A stretch of DNA of 58,162 nucleotides, from positions 1-58,162 of the forward strand of contig JAGOMJ010000011.1 of assembly GCA_017993615.1 (NCBI GenBank). The letters are read 5' to 3'. This document shows, in pieces, positions 1 through 8,160 of the stretch. Below the pieces are notes generated by a model. It had not been told where the DNA came from. It ran no database searches and worked only from the letters and a program-made list of their open reading frames with translations. The translations under genes were made by a program, and so were the position numbers. The DNA comes from Smithella sp. GTDB taxonomy: Bacteria; Desulfobacterota; Syntrophia; Syntrophales; Smithellaceae. Every line of letters begins with the position of its first letter. Positions within the stretch are counted from its first letter, which is position 1.

Positions 1-1
1 T

Positions 2-127
2 TCTTTGAAACGCAAATATGACAAGATGTATGTCGGTGAAGTGGTCGGCATCTTCGCCCTGTACACCATTCTGATGGCGCTGTTCACCAACCCGGTCATC
101 GAAACGGTCAAAACCATCGTCAGCTAA
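2..127 (+). CDS. C-terminal fragment of an integral membrane protein (gene continues off the left edge)
   Basis: An open frame enters from the left edge and stops at a TAA at 125-127, giving the last 41 residues. They consist of a short basic stretch (KRKYDK), one hydrophobic segment (roughly GEVVGIFALYTILMALF) and a short polar tail. This looks like the last transmembrane helix of a transporter or ion-translocating membrane subunit. I cannot assign a family from so little sequence. It lies 42 nt upstream of an AtpI-like gene in the same direction, so the two may be co-transcribed and end at the terminator at 442-478. Confidence 0.5.
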   Translation, partial: SLKRKYDKMYVGEVVGIFALYTILMALFTNPVIETVKTIVS

Positions 128-169
128 GCATTGCTAAAACAACATCTCACGGGAAAGGAGGAATGAATC

Positions 170-409
170 ATGCTGGCAACTCATAAAATACACCAAAAAG
201 ATTTCAATAATCTCAAACAGGTCTTTATGCTCTCCGCGTGGGGTTTCACCATGGTAGTTGTTTCTTTCCTGTTCCTGTATATCGGACATCTGGTCGACGG
301 TCTGCTGGGAACCACACCGAATTTTATGCTGGGGTTTTTTATTCTGGGACTTTTCCTGTGCATGATGAGGCTTTATCAGGAAGCCTGTATTCGAAGGAAG
401 GATGTCTGA
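170..409 (+). CDS. AtpI/ATPase_gene1-like small membrane protein
   Basis: The 79-residue protein has a charged N-terminus followed by two hydrophobic segments (about residues 22-40 and 52-68) joined by a short loop, IGHLVDGLLGTTPNFM. The loop pattern of GxxxD followed by a short TP-containing turn is typical of the AtpI/AtpZ-type helical hairpin proteins (PF09527) that accompany ATP synthases or other ion-coupled complexes. The start is supported by a strong ribosome binding site, AAAGGAGG, just upstream. No other ATP synthase gene is visible, so the partner may be the truncated upstream membrane protein. Family assignment is moderately sure; the role is inferred. Confidence 0.65.
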   Translation: MLATHKIHQKDFNNLKQVFMLSAWGFTMVVVSFLFLYIGHLVDGLLGTTPNFMLGFFILGLFLCMMRLYQEACIRRKDV

Positions 410-441
410 TCATTAAAAACATGATCTGCTATATCATATGA

Positions 442-478
442 CCCTCCTGCAAGACGCTATGTTTTCAGGAGGGTTTTT
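442..478 (+). terminator. Rho-independent terminator after the AtpI-like gene
   Basis: CCCTCCTG at 442-449 pairs with CAGGAGGG at 466-473 and is followed directly by TTTTT. It lies 33 nt past the stop codon of the upstream gene and separates it from the convergent ydcF-like gene. Confidence 0.85.
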
Positions 479-488
479 CTGATCAAAA

Positions 489-1109
489 TCAAAGGAAATA
501 ATCCAACCAGGCGGAATAAATAAAAAACCAGATTATTTTACTGTATTCCCTCCTGACCTTTCTCCAATCCGAAGACGATAATTCCCAGAAATTGGCCGGC
601 GCTTTCTCATAGCGCGTCGGAACAAAATAAAAAGAGGCGTCGTTAAAATTGAATTCCTTCGCCGCCATGAATCGTATCCTTCGCATATGATAGGGAGAGC
701 TTACAAAAATTGCCGATTTAAGGCCATAGGCGGTCATGACCTTTTTGGCTTTGATGATTTCGATATGCGTGTCTTCATAAAAACCCGGAAAAGGCGCATT
801 GTTTTCTGAATCAGCATCCGGCGCATGCTTATCCAGAACAAGCTGCCGCGTCCCGTCCTGATCATGATTTCTGTAGGTTTTATTATAGGCTGAAATAATC
901 AGATAATCCGCCATGCCGGAAGCAACCAGTTCCCTGGCCGCCTTGTGGCGCGCCTTGAAATCCGGTCCCAGCAAAAGAATGACGGCATCCGCTTTTTTAT
1001 AATCCGTGGCGTAAAGCAGAAAATACGGAGAAGCCAGAACCATTCCGGCCGTCAACAGCAGAACGAAAATGAAACATGCCAATCCCTTATGACGTCTGAT
1101 CATAATCAT
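489..1109 (-). CDS. YdcF/ElyC-SanA family (DUF218) membrane-anchored protein
   Basis: The 206-residue protein begins with a basic N-terminus and one hydrophobic signal-anchor segment (about residues 8-30), followed by a periplasmic DUF218-type domain. Visible family features are the ADAVILLLG strand, the RxxxARELVASGMADYLIISAY segment and the SSPYHMRRIRFMA motif near residue 150. Members of this family (SanA, ElyC, YdcF) are linked to envelope integrity, but the biochemical activity is largely unknown. It is the last gene of a minus-strand run after the MEMO and AMMECR1 genes, 47 nt downstream of the latter. No phosphatase or transferase activity can be claimed from sequence. Confidence 0.8.
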   Translation of the reverse strand: MIMIRRHKGLACFIFVLLLTAGMVLASPYFLLYATDYKKADAVILLLGPDFKARHKAARELVASGMADYLIISAYNKTYRNHDQDGTRQLVLDKHAPDADSENNAPFPGFYEDTHIEIIKAKKVMTAYGLKSAIFVSSPYHMRRIRFMAAKEFNFNDASFYFVPTRYEKAPANFWELSSSDWRKVRREYSKIIWFFIYSAWLDYFL

Positions 1110-1156
1110 CTCTTCAATCGTTTTACAAAATGAGCATGAATTGTCTGAACGGTTTT

Positions 1157-1705
1157 TCAGGAAATGTCGCCGAAATAATCTGCTGAAAAAATGTAGATTT
1201 CCGTTTCCTTATCCTTCCAGGCATCCGGCGGCAATCCGGCTTTGTGGCAGGTCTCCTCCAGAAATGTTTCTCTGTCCCATTTATATTCCGTTGCCACCTG
1301 CGGCAGCAACAAACCCGAGTGATGCCCGCGGATGATGTACAAACCGTGCCTGCCGACTTCAATGTCGTTGACATCCGCAATGCGCTTGAGCGGACTCAAG
1401 ACGGATATTTCAAAGGTCAGTTGTTGAATTTCTTCCGCTCTTAAAGACGGGAATCGCGGATCATGGAAAGCCGCGGCAACGGCCATTTCCTGCACGGTTT
1501 CCCAGAGCGGTTTGTATGCTTTAATATAACCGATGCAACCGCGCAACCGCCCCTGCTTCTTCAGGGTGACGAATGCGCCTCTTTTCAACCGCAGATTGTT
1601 GGAGTCAATGTTCAACTCGGGAGTTTCCCGATGATTGATTTTAGCGGCAATCGCATTTTTGGCGATGTCCAGAAGCGTGTTTTTTTCCTGATCTGTCAGT
1701 TCCAT
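1157..1705 (-). CDS. amrA: AmmeMemoRadiSam system protein A (AMMECR1 domain)
   Basis: The 182-residue protein is a complete AMMECR1 domain. The hallmark LRGCIG is at residues 54-59 and is followed by the conserved AVAAAFHDPRFPSL segment. AMMECR1 proteins occur with MEMO-like proteins and a radical SAM enzyme in the AmmeMemoRadiSam system, whose chemistry is not well defined. Here the MEMO partner lies immediately upstream on the same strand, but no matching radical SAM gene is present in the window. Start at 1705 fits the family: the domain begins within the first 15 residues. Confidence 0.9.
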   Translation of the reverse strand: MELTDQEKNTLLDIAKNAIAAKINHRETPELNIDSNNLRLKRGAFVTLKKQGRLRGCIGYIKAYKPLWETVQEMAVAAAFHDPRFPSLRAEEIQQLTFEISVLSPLKRIADVNDIEVGRHGLYIIRGHHSGLLLPQVATEYKWDRETFLEETCHKAGLPPDAWKDKETEIYIFSADYFGDIS

Positions 1706-1781
1706 GTTGCTTTCCTTTCTCCATCATTCAATGACGCATACATTTTTCCGTCGTTACGAAAGAAAATAAACAAGATCCCTT

Positions 1782-2609
1782 TTAAGGAGAACGGTAAAAA
1801 ACGGCGGCGGCGTATCCGACAACGGATTCCTTATCCCCCGTGACGTCTCCGGAATTGGCGTATTTCAAAAGACACGGCCTGTCGGCCTTTAACATGCGGG
1901 CAACAGACATCACAACCGCCATGGGTCCGCCCCCGCAGGCTTCCACGTCACCATTTTCCAGACTTTGCAAAAGCCCCTGTGAGTCGCCGTGTTTCAAATG
2001 GCCCAGGGCAACGGCATCCATTTTCTTTGCTGCATTGTAGTTATAAAAATGCGACAAATCGGAGCTTCCCACAATCAGCAGATTTTTATCTGCCGATACG
2101 TCAGCTATCGCTTCAGCCAGCTCCCGGCAGGTGGCGGCATCCTGACTGCCCATGACCAGCGGTAAAAATGAAAATTGGCCCAGGGCAACCTGCAGAAAGG
2201 GAAGCTGTATTTCCACGGCATGCTCCTGCAGATGGGCTTGCGGAATGTCCGTGACGATCGGACTTTTTTTCTTCAGCTTGTCCGCCAGAGCTTCTTCAAC
2301 GGGAACGACACCCAAAGGCGTTTCGTAGCCGCCCTTGCTGAAAATCGAAATGCCGCGGAAAGCAACCCGGTGGCTGGGTCCTACGACCATCACCGCATCG
2401 TATGTCCTGCCGCGGACCAGTTTGTAAGCATGGGCCGCGACGTGTCCCGAATACAAGTAGCCGGCATGCGGGGCGATCAACCCGACGATATTGCCGTCAA
2501 TCGTCATTTCGGGAACGGCATCAAAATACTTTTCGATGTCCCTGCGCAAAACGGCAGGATTTCCCGGATACCAGGAACCGGCTATCACTGATTTCTTGAT
2601 AGGATTCAT
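1782..2609 (-). CDS. amrB: AmmeMemoRadiSam system protein B (MEMO-like)
   Basis: MEMO-family protein of 275 residues from the chosen start. Motifs read in order: SWYPGN (12-17), APHAGY (46-51), GPSHR (77-81) and SSDLSHF further on; the histidines correspond to the metal-site histidines of the family. I start at the ATG at 2609 rather than the longer frame at 2657, because the extra residues would overlap the end of the cysK-cysS gene and are not MEMO-like, and AGAGAG precedes this ATG. It lies 4 nt after cysK-cysS and 76 nt before the AMMECR1 gene, so the three are probably co-transcribed. Confidence 0.88.
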   Translation of the reverse strand: MNPIKKSVIAGSWYPGNPAVLRRDIEKYFDAVPEMTIDGNIVGLIAPHAGYLYSGHVAAHAYKLVRGRTYDAVMVVGPSHRVAFRGISIFSKGGYETPLGVVPVEEALADKLKKKSPIVTDIPQAHLQEHAVEIQLPFLQVALGQFSFLPLVMGSQDAATCRELAEAIADVSADKNLLIVGSSDLSHFYNYNAAKKMDAVALGHLKHGDSQGLLQSLENGDVEACGGGPMAVVMSVARMLKADRPCLLKYANSGDVTGDKESVVGYAAAVFYRSP

Positions 2610-2613
2610 CTCT

Positions 2614-4935
2614 CTATTTAAACCGCCAGATGACACCCCGGGGGGTGTCCAAAACATCCACGCCCAGCTCCGCCAGACGGGCCCTGCAGGAATCCGCTTC
2701 TTTCCAGTCCCGGGCTTTTCTGGCCGCGTTGCGTTTGTCGATCAATTCTTCTATATTCCGGTGAATCGTCCCGACCTCGAAATCCATGACCCCCAGAACA
2801 ATATTGATATTTTCCAGCGCTTTTAAAATCTTTACCGCATTATTCTTATTGATCAAGCCTTTCGTCAGAGGCTCGTTAATCTTACCGATGAAAGAAAACA
2901 AAGCGGCCAGCGCTCCCGCGATGTTCAGATCGTCATCCAACGCGGCGGCAAACTGCTGCTTGAGATCGTATATCAACTGATCGGTTTCTGCAAAACCGTT
3001 CCCGCCGACACCGTCATCGATCGCATGAAGCCGTCGAATAAACGTATGAATTTTTCTGACGGTATTCTTGGCCGTCTGTAAAGCCCCCGCCGAATAATTG
3101 ACCGGTTTCCGGTAATGGATGCTCAGCAGAAAAAGACGGATATCGCTGCCGCTGTAACCGTCCTTCTGCAACCCGGACAGCGATAAGGCATTGTTCAGCG
3201 AACGGGACATTTTGCGCCCCTCCACCATGACCAGTTCGACGTTCATCCAGTAATTGGGGCCTTGATGTCCGGAAAAAGCCTTCTGAATGGCTAAAACGTT
3301 TTCGCAGTGAGGAAACGTCTCATCCGCGCCGGAAACATGAATGTCATACGTGTCTCCCAGATACTTCTGAGAAATTGCCGCGCACTCCAGATGCCAGCTC
3401 GGTCTGACATTTCCCCATACCGTTTTATAATAAATCCCTCTTTTGAGCTCTTTCAGACTCGACCGCTTCAGCAGGGCAAAATCCGCCGGGCTGTCTTTTT
3501 CGTAATCATCAACATCAACGGATTTGACCTTTCTGGTTTTGCCGAGATCGATATTGGACAGGGCGCCGTAATCCGCAAGCTTGGATATATTGTAATACAC
3601 CGAATGCAGCTTTTCATACGCGTACTCTTTATCCGTTAGTTTTTCGACCATCTTCAACATCGCCTCCACATTTTCAGAGGACTTGACACAGATATTGTCC
3701 TGACGAATGTTGAGAAATTTCGTATCCTCAATGAACGTCTGCAAATATTTTTTCGAGTACTCCGCAAGCGCCACGGATTCTTTTTCCGATCCTCTGATGG
3801 ATTTGTCTCCGAAATCGACAATATCCAGAACATGCTTCACCTTGTATCCCTTGTAGATCAAATAACGGTTGATCAGATCGGATACCACAAGGCGCCGGTA
3901 ATTACCCAAATGAGGCGTATCGTGTATGGTCGGCCCGCAGGTCCGCATGGCCACTTCATCCGTTTTAATCGGATTAAAAAGCGTTTTTTTGCGCGCAAAC
4001 GCATTGAAAAGATAAAAGGTGGATATTGCTTTTTTTACGGCAAAAAGTTCCGTGCTTAAATATCTTTCTCCGCCGTCGGGGAAGATCACAACGATCAGTC
4101 CCTCGTCCATCTGCCGGGCCTGCTGCAACGCCACGAACAGGGCTGCGCCCGAACTCATACCCACAAAGAGACCTTCCTCCCGGGCTAGCCTCCGGGACAT
4201 TTCAAAGGCATCCTCGTCCTGAATGTTGATCTTCTCATCCAGCATGTTTTTGTTGAATATCCCGGGACGATAGGATTCCCGCATATTTTTCAACCCCTGT
4301 ATCTTATGCTGGAGGTAGGGTTCGACACCGACCATTTTGATCTGCGGATTCAGTTCTTTGAGCCTTTTGGAAATGCCCATGGCCGTCCCGCTGGTACCGA
4401 GACTCGCCACCACCATGGTCACTTTTCCGTCCGTCTGATCCCATATTTCCTGTCCGGTGCCGAAATAATGAGCGGCAACATTATCTTCATTGTTAAACTG
4501 ATCCGTCCCGAAATATTTATCCGGATTCTCGCGCAGCATTTTATAGGCCACTTCTATGGCGCCGTCGGTGCCGTGGCCGGCCGGCGTAAAGTATAATTCG
4601 GCCCCCATCGCCCGCAGAATCTTTTTTCTTTCTTCACTGGCCGATTCCGGCATGATCAGGCACAGTTTATAGCCTTTGACGGCTGCAATCATGGCCAGGC
4701 CGATACCGGTGTTACCGCTCGTTGCTTCCAGAATAATTTTGTCGTGCGTCAGATTACCTCTGGATTCCGCGCTTTCGATCATAAACAGGGCGGTTCGGTC
4801 TTTGATGGATCCGCCGGGATTGGCGCTTTCCATTTTAGCCAGAATTCTGACCTTTTTATTGGGATTGAGCCTGGTAATTTCCACCAGCGGCGTATTGCCG
4901 ATCCCTTCCATGACATTTTTATAGAATGTACTCAT
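2614..4935 (-). CDS. cysS: Fusion of cysteine synthase (CysK/CysM type) and cysteinyl-tRNA synthetase
   Basis: One uninterrupted 773-residue frame joins two enzymes. Residues 1-300 are a PLP-dependent O-acetylserine sulfhydrylase: SIKDR with the PLP lysine K45, TSGNTG (72-77), the phosphate-binding GTSGT (180-184) and DGGERYLST. Residues about 305-773 are a class I cysteinyl-tRNA synthetase: CGPTIHDTPHLGN (333-345, HIGH equivalent), WHLECAA (514-520) and KMSRS (575-579). Joining synthesis and tRNA charging of cysteine is the obvious inference. The synthetase half is unusual. The canonical FPHHENE reads FPHCENV, so the fourth zinc ligand (Glu238 in E. coli) is Val547. The canonical NITDIDDK reads DIVDFGDK. 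It may be divergent but active, or a paralogue with another role. Confidence 0.9.
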   Translation of the reverse strand: MSTFYKNVMEGIGNTPLVEITRLNPNKKVRILAKMESANPGGSIKDRTALFMIESAESRGNLTHDKIILEATSGNTGIGLAMIAAVKGYKLCLIMPESASEERKKILRAMGAELYFTPAGHGTDGAIEVAYKMLRENPDKYFGTDQFNNEDNVAAHYFGTGQEIWDQTDGKVTMVVASLGTSGTAMGISKRLKELNPQIKMVGVEPYLQHKIQGLKNMRESYRPGIFNKNMLDEKINIQDEDAFEMSRRLAREEGLFVGMSSGAALFVALQQARQMDEGLIVVIFPDGGERYLSTELFAVKKAISTFYLFNAFARKKTLFNPIKTDEVAMRTCGPTIHDTPHLGNYRRLVVSDLINRYLIYKGYKVKHVLDIVDFGDKSIRGSEKESVALAEYSKKYLQTFIEDTKFLNIRQDNICVKSSENVEAMLKMVEKLTDKEYAYEKLHSVYYNISKLADYGALSNIDLGKTRKVKSVDVDDYEKDSPADFALLKRSSLKELKRGIYYKTVWGNVRPSWHLECAAISQKYLGDTYDIHVSGADETFPHCENVLAIQKAFSGHQGPNYWMNVELVMVEGRKMSRSLNNALSLSGLQKDGYSGSDIRLFLLSIHYRKPVNYSAGALQTAKNTVRKIHTFIRRLHAIDDGVGGNGFAETDQLIYDLKQQFAAALDDDLNIAGALAALFSFIGKINEPLTKGLINKNNAVKILKALENINIVLGVMDFEVGTIHRNIEELIDKRNAARKARDWKEADSCRARLAELGVDVLDTPRGVIWRFK

Positions 4936-4950
4936 ACGTAAAAATACCTT

Positions 4951-4974
4951 AAAATAAAAAAACCCGCAGGGGTT
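4951..4974 (-). terminator. Probable terminator between the DUF1178 gene and cysK-cysS (minus strand)
   Basis: Read on the minus strand, AACCC-CTGC-GGGTT (4974 to 4961) is followed by a run of seven T. It lies between the end of the DUF1178 gene and the start of cysK-cysS. The stem is only 5 bp, so termination may be partial. Confidence 0.5.
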
Positions 4975-5023
4975 AAAAAATAATCAGCATCTTTGGGAAT
5001 CTTTATTCATTTCCGGACGTGAA

Positions 5024-5440
5024 TCAACTATCCATTTTGGCCACGGGAATTTTAAAATATTGCACCCCCTCTTCTTTTAAGGTTTCCTCCTCCCGGGGCG
5101 TGCTGGTACCCTTGATGTTTCTTTTTTCTTCATCTCCGTAATGAATCTTCAGCGCCACTTCCGCAAATTTATCGCCCACATCTTCGAAATTTTTATCAAT
5201 ATACTGATGCAGCATTTTCAGAGCGCCCATCCCAGACAGTTCCTTGCTCCGGGATTTATTTTCCGTCCGGGATTCTTTTCCCATGATCGTAATTGAGGAC
5301 GGAACAATCTCCACACCGGAGCTGTTACAGATCGGGCAGGAAACCAGTTTTTTTGAATGTTGCAGAACAAAGTTTTCCCGATCTTTGAACCACCCTTCAA
5401 ACGCGTGTCCGTTTTCACACTTCAAATCGTATATAATCAT
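5024..5440 (-). CDS. DUF1178 family zinc-ribbon-like protein
   Basis: The 138-residue protein begins MIIYDLKCENGHAFEGWF, the signature N-terminus of DUF1178. Paired C8/H12 and C35/C38 (CPIC) are likely zinc ligands. The middle is low-complexity and charged, and the C-terminal part (ALKMLHQYIDKNFEDVGDKFAEVALKIHYGD) is the conserved family segment. Function of the family is unknown. It is the first gene upstream of cysK-cysS on the minus strand but is separated from it by a short terminator-like hairpin. Confidence 0.85.
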   Translation of the reverse strand: MIIYDLKCENGHAFEGWFKDRENFVLQHSKKLVSCPICNSSGVEIVPSSITIMGKESRTENKSRSKELSGMGALKMLHQYIDKNFEDVGDKFAEVALKIHYGDEEKRNIKGTSTPREEETLKEEGVQYFKIPVAKMDS

Positions 5441-5596
5441 AATAAATAACCTGTTTTATGACCCATTTGCATTATTTATAACATGCCTGTTTATAAATTA
5501 CAATTACATATCAATTCTTTCGAGCTTTATTCCTTTCCGTTAAAATCATATTTTTGATGTAAATGATAAAGAAAACGGAAAAATGAACAAAAAAAG

Positions 5597-5624
5597 TTGG
5601 ACAATTGCAAATAAATTTTATATC
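5597..5624 (+). promoter_or_regulatory. Sigma-70-type promoter of tRNA-Pro
   Basis: TTGGAC (5597-5602), 16-nt spacer, TATATC (5619-5624). Predicted transcription start is about 7 nt before the tRNA. Confidence 0.5.
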
Positions 5625-5637
5625 GTCCGCCGTGAGT

Positions 5638-5714
5638 CGGGATGTGGCCCAGTTTGGTAGGGCACTGCGTTCGGGACGCAGGAGTCGCGCGTTCAAATCG
5701 CGCCATCCCGACCA
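5638..5714 (+). tRNA. tRNA-Pro (anticodon CGG), CCA encoded
   Basis: A full cloverleaf can be drawn. The acceptor arm CGGGATG pairs with CATCCCG. The anticodon arm is CTGCG-TTCGGGA-CGCAG, giving anticodon CGG, and the T arm contains GTTCAAATC. It ends ACCA, so the CCA is encoded. The gene is single and flanked by the DUF1178 gene and the region behind pilC. Confidence 0.95.
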
Positions 5715-6000
5715 TTTTTATGAAGTCCCGATTTCAAAAGCGTATCCCCTCAATAGCCCGAAGGGCACGATAGGCGTACTCAAAAATGTGTTGATCGAAT
5801 TATCCCGAAAGTGAATGACCTGAATACCCTCCAGGGCACCATGGGGTCGCTATAGGCGACGCGGTCTCTGAAACGTTTGCGAAACAATCCCGCCGGCAAA
5901 GCTCACAGGATCGTCTCCAACCGCAAACCGTCAGGCGCCCTCTGTGGAAAACGACAGGCACCATGCCCGCGATGGCATCCTGTGAGGCAGGAGCTTCGCA
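5715..6000. other. 286-nt GC-rich gap with hairpins, no gene recognised
   Basis: Between tRNA-Pro and the stop of pilC. It is more GC-rich than the other intergenic regions here and contains inverted repeats, for example ACAGG...CCTGT enclosing CCAT...ATGG around 5954-5983. I found no coding frame with a ribosome binding site, no tRNA or known riboswitch pattern, and no target-site duplication. It could be a decayed element or a structured transcript downstream of pilC. Confidence 0.4.
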
Positions 6001-7209
6001 TCAACCGACAACGGATGCAAGTTTGAAGATCGGCAGATACATCGCCACAATCATGCCGCCGACAACGCCTCCAAGAAAAACCATCATCACCGGTTCCAGA
6101 AGCGCCGTCATGGCATCCACCGCAGCATCGACCTCATCGTCATAGAAATCGGCAATTTTGGACAGCATTGAATCCAGCGCGCCTGTCGCTTCACCGACCG
6201 CAATCATTTGCACAACCATGGGAGGGAAAATTCCCGTTTTGGTCAGCGGTTCGGCAATGGACTGACCTTCGCTGATGCCCTGGCGTGTTTTCATGAGCGC
6301 ATCTTCAATAACGACATTCCCGGACGTTTTGCTGACGATGGACAAACCTTCCAGAATGGGCACACCGGAGCTCATCATCGTAGACAGCGTGCGCGCAAAT
6401 TTGGCCACGGCAACTTTTTTCAAGAGCGGCCCGAAAACCGGCGACTTGAGAATCAGCGAATCAATCGTCCAACGTCCCTTTTCCGTTCTATAAAACCTCG
6501 AAAGAATAATGTAAATTACTACCAGAATGGCAACGCCAAGGTACCAGTAACTTTGTGCAAACTGACTCGCAGCAATCAGCGCGGCGGTCAATGCCGGCAA
6601 TTCCCCGCCCATTCCCTCAAACATTTTTTGAAAAACGGGAATAACCTTGATCAGCAGCAGGGCCACGACCGCACAGGAGATCACCAGAACGGCGGCCGGA
6701 TACGTCATCGCACCCTTGACACGCGCTTTCAGTTTCATCGCCTTTTCCATGTAGCTGGAAAGTCTTTGCAGAATGATATCGAGAATACCGCCCGCTTCAC
6801 CTGCGGCAATGAGGTTGACAAAAAGTTCATCGAAGATTTCGGGATATTTTTTCAACGCGTTCGTTAAACTCGTTCCGCCCTCGATGTCTTCTTTGATCGA
6901 CTTGATAATTTTGGAGAAGGCCTTGTTTTGCTCCTGCTGGGCGAGAAGATCGAGACATTGTATCAGCGGAAGACCGGCGTTGATCATCGTGGAAAAAATA
7001 CGGCAGAAGATAACGACGTTTTTTTCCTTAACCTTCCCCTGTAAAAAGGGCAGGTATTCAAGAAGATCTTTGGGTTTTCTCTTGACTTCAATGGATTTGT
7101 AACCCTGGCGGCGTAAAAGACTGCGAACGGTAATTTCATCTACGGCTTCCATTTCTCCTTTTTTGGCTTCATCTTTTTTCGTTACCGCTTCCCAGATAAA
7201 TACAGGCAT
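6001..7209 (-). CDS. pilC: Type IV pilus / type II secretion inner-membrane platform protein PilC
   Basis: At 402 residues it has the usual PilC/GspF length. It shows two tandem T2SSF domains (about residues 68-190 and 270-392), each with the FCRxxSTMxxAGLPL or FARTLSTMMSSGVPI pattern and GEAGG/GEATG motifs. There are three hydrophobic segments (about 170-190, 220-240, 370-392). PilC is the inner-membrane platform on which the PilB/PilT ATPases act. No pilB, pilT or pilin gene is adjacent, so this copy is an orphan at the end of a housekeeping run. It is 170 nt downstream of rlmB, with a long-range inverted repeat in that gap (7291-7299 with 7361-7369). Confidence 0.92.
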   Translation of the reverse strand: MPVFIWEAVTKKDEAKKGEMEAVDEITVRSLLRRQGYKSIEVKRKPKDLLEYLPFLQGKVKEKNVVIFCRIFSTMINAGLPLIQCLDLLAQQEQNKAFSKIIKSIKEDIEGGTSLTNALKKYPEIFDELFVNLIAAGEAGGILDIILQRLSSYMEKAMKLKARVKGAMTYPAAVLVISCAVVALLLIKVIPVFQKMFEGMGGELPALTAALIAASQFAQSYWYLGVAILVVIYIILSRFYRTEKGRWTIDSLILKSPVFGPLLKKVAVAKFARTLSTMMSSGVPILEGLSIVSKTSGNVVIEDALMKTRQGISEGQSIAEPLTKTGIFPPMVVQMIAVGEATGALDSMLSKIADFYDDEVDAAVDAMTALLEPVMMVFLGGVVGGMIVAMYLPIFKLASVVG

Positions 7210-7290
7210 ATTTAGTCCTTTCCCCCAATCGGATAACTTAAAGTTTTCGCATTTTAAACCAGATTTTTTACAAATTCAACAAGTTAAATA

Positions 7291-7369
7291 ACCGTCTTTC
7301 GTCGAACCGGCAGGCCATTTTCCAAAATCGCTTATTCCCTGCGCACGATGCACGCATCAAAAAGACGGT
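7291..7369. repeat. Long-range inverted repeat upstream of pilC
   Basis: ACCGTCTTT (7291-7299) and AAAGACGGT (7361-7369) are perfect 9-nt inverted arms enclosing 61 nt. They lie in the gap between rlmB and pilC, so they would be in the pilC leader or the rlmB 3' region. No known riboswitch was recognised inside. Confidence 0.4.
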
Positions 7370-7379
7370 GACGATCAAT

Positions 7380-8135
7380 TCATTTGCCGCTTTGTTTAGT
7401 TGACCGGGTTCGCTGACGGGATATTTCATACAAAATAATTCCTGCGGCAACAGACACGTTCAACGAATCAAAATTACCGGTCAGCGGGATCGTGGTCAAA
7501 AAGTCGCATTTTTTCTTTAAGAGAGGCCTGATGCCTTTTGCTTCGCCTCCCATCACCAGAGCGACGGGACAGTCAAAGTCGGTTTCCGTCAATTTCTTCC
7601 CGCCGTGCGTCTCCGCACCGAAAATCCAGAACCCCCGATCTTTCAGGTGATCCAGCAATTGAGCCAGGTTGACAACTTTGGCGACGGGGATATGATGAAC
7701 GCTCCCGGCGGAGGCTTTGTTCACGGCCGCCGTCACCCCTGCCGATCTGTCTTCCGGAATAATCACGCCGTTGGCCCCCCAGCAATGAGCCGTCCGGATT
7801 ATCGAACCGAGATTTTGAGGATCCATGACGCTGTCCAGAATGAGAATCAGATCGTGACCACACGCGGGGTGACGATTTTTCATCACAGTTTCCAGATCCG
7901 CGTAAGCAAATGTTTGACGAAAAGCGATCATGCCCTGATTGTTGGGTGTTCCGGCCAGTTTATCCAGTTTTTTCCGTTCACAAAATTCCACGGGAATGTT
8001 GTGAGCTTCCGCCATAGCGATAATGTCCTGCACAGCGGGGCCGGTCCTTCCGGAGGCAATCATGATTTTTTCCCATCCGCTTTTCTGCAGCCGGAGGAGA
8101 TCTCTGATGGAATTTATGCCGTAAATGAACTCCAT
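7380..8135 (-). CDS. rlmB: 23S rRNA (guanosine-2'-O)-methyltransferase, RlmB/TrmH family
   Basis: SpoU-type SAM-dependent methyltransferase. Near the N-terminus is the substrate-binding segment (EFIYGINSIRDLL...KLAGTPNNQGMIA). The three SPOUT motifs follow: DSVMDPQNLGSIIRTA (motif 1), ALVMGGEAKGI (motif 2) and SLNVSVAAGIILYE (motif 3). The frame extends upstream to 8198, but I start at the ATG at 8135 because GGAAGA precedes it at good spacing. The longer version would overlap pyrF and adds non-family residues. It follows pyrF by 25 nt. Family members methylate G2251 of 23S rRNA or related nucleosides; exact target is inferred. Confidence 0.9.
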   Translation of the reverse strand: MEFIYGINSIRDLLRLQKSGWEKIMIASGRTGPAVQDIIAMAEAHNIPVEFCERKKLDKLAGTPNNQGMIAFRQTFAYADLETVMKNRHPACGHDLILILDSVMDPQNLGSIIRTAHCWGANGVIIPEDRSAGVTAAVNKASAGSVHHIPVAKVVNLAQLLDHLKDRGFWIFGAETHGGKKLTETDFDCPVALVMGGEAKGIRPLLKKKCDFLTTIPLTGNFDSLNVSVAAGIILYEISRQRTRSTKQSGK

Positions 8136-8160
8136 GGTATCTTCCGCGATCGGAAAGGCA

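Noticed and set aside
5715-6000. Cyclic-di-GMP (GEMM) riboswitch near pilC
   Set aside because: I compared the GC-rich segment with the GEMM consensus because pilC and HD-GYP genes are present; the conserved core and tetraloop receptor are not there.
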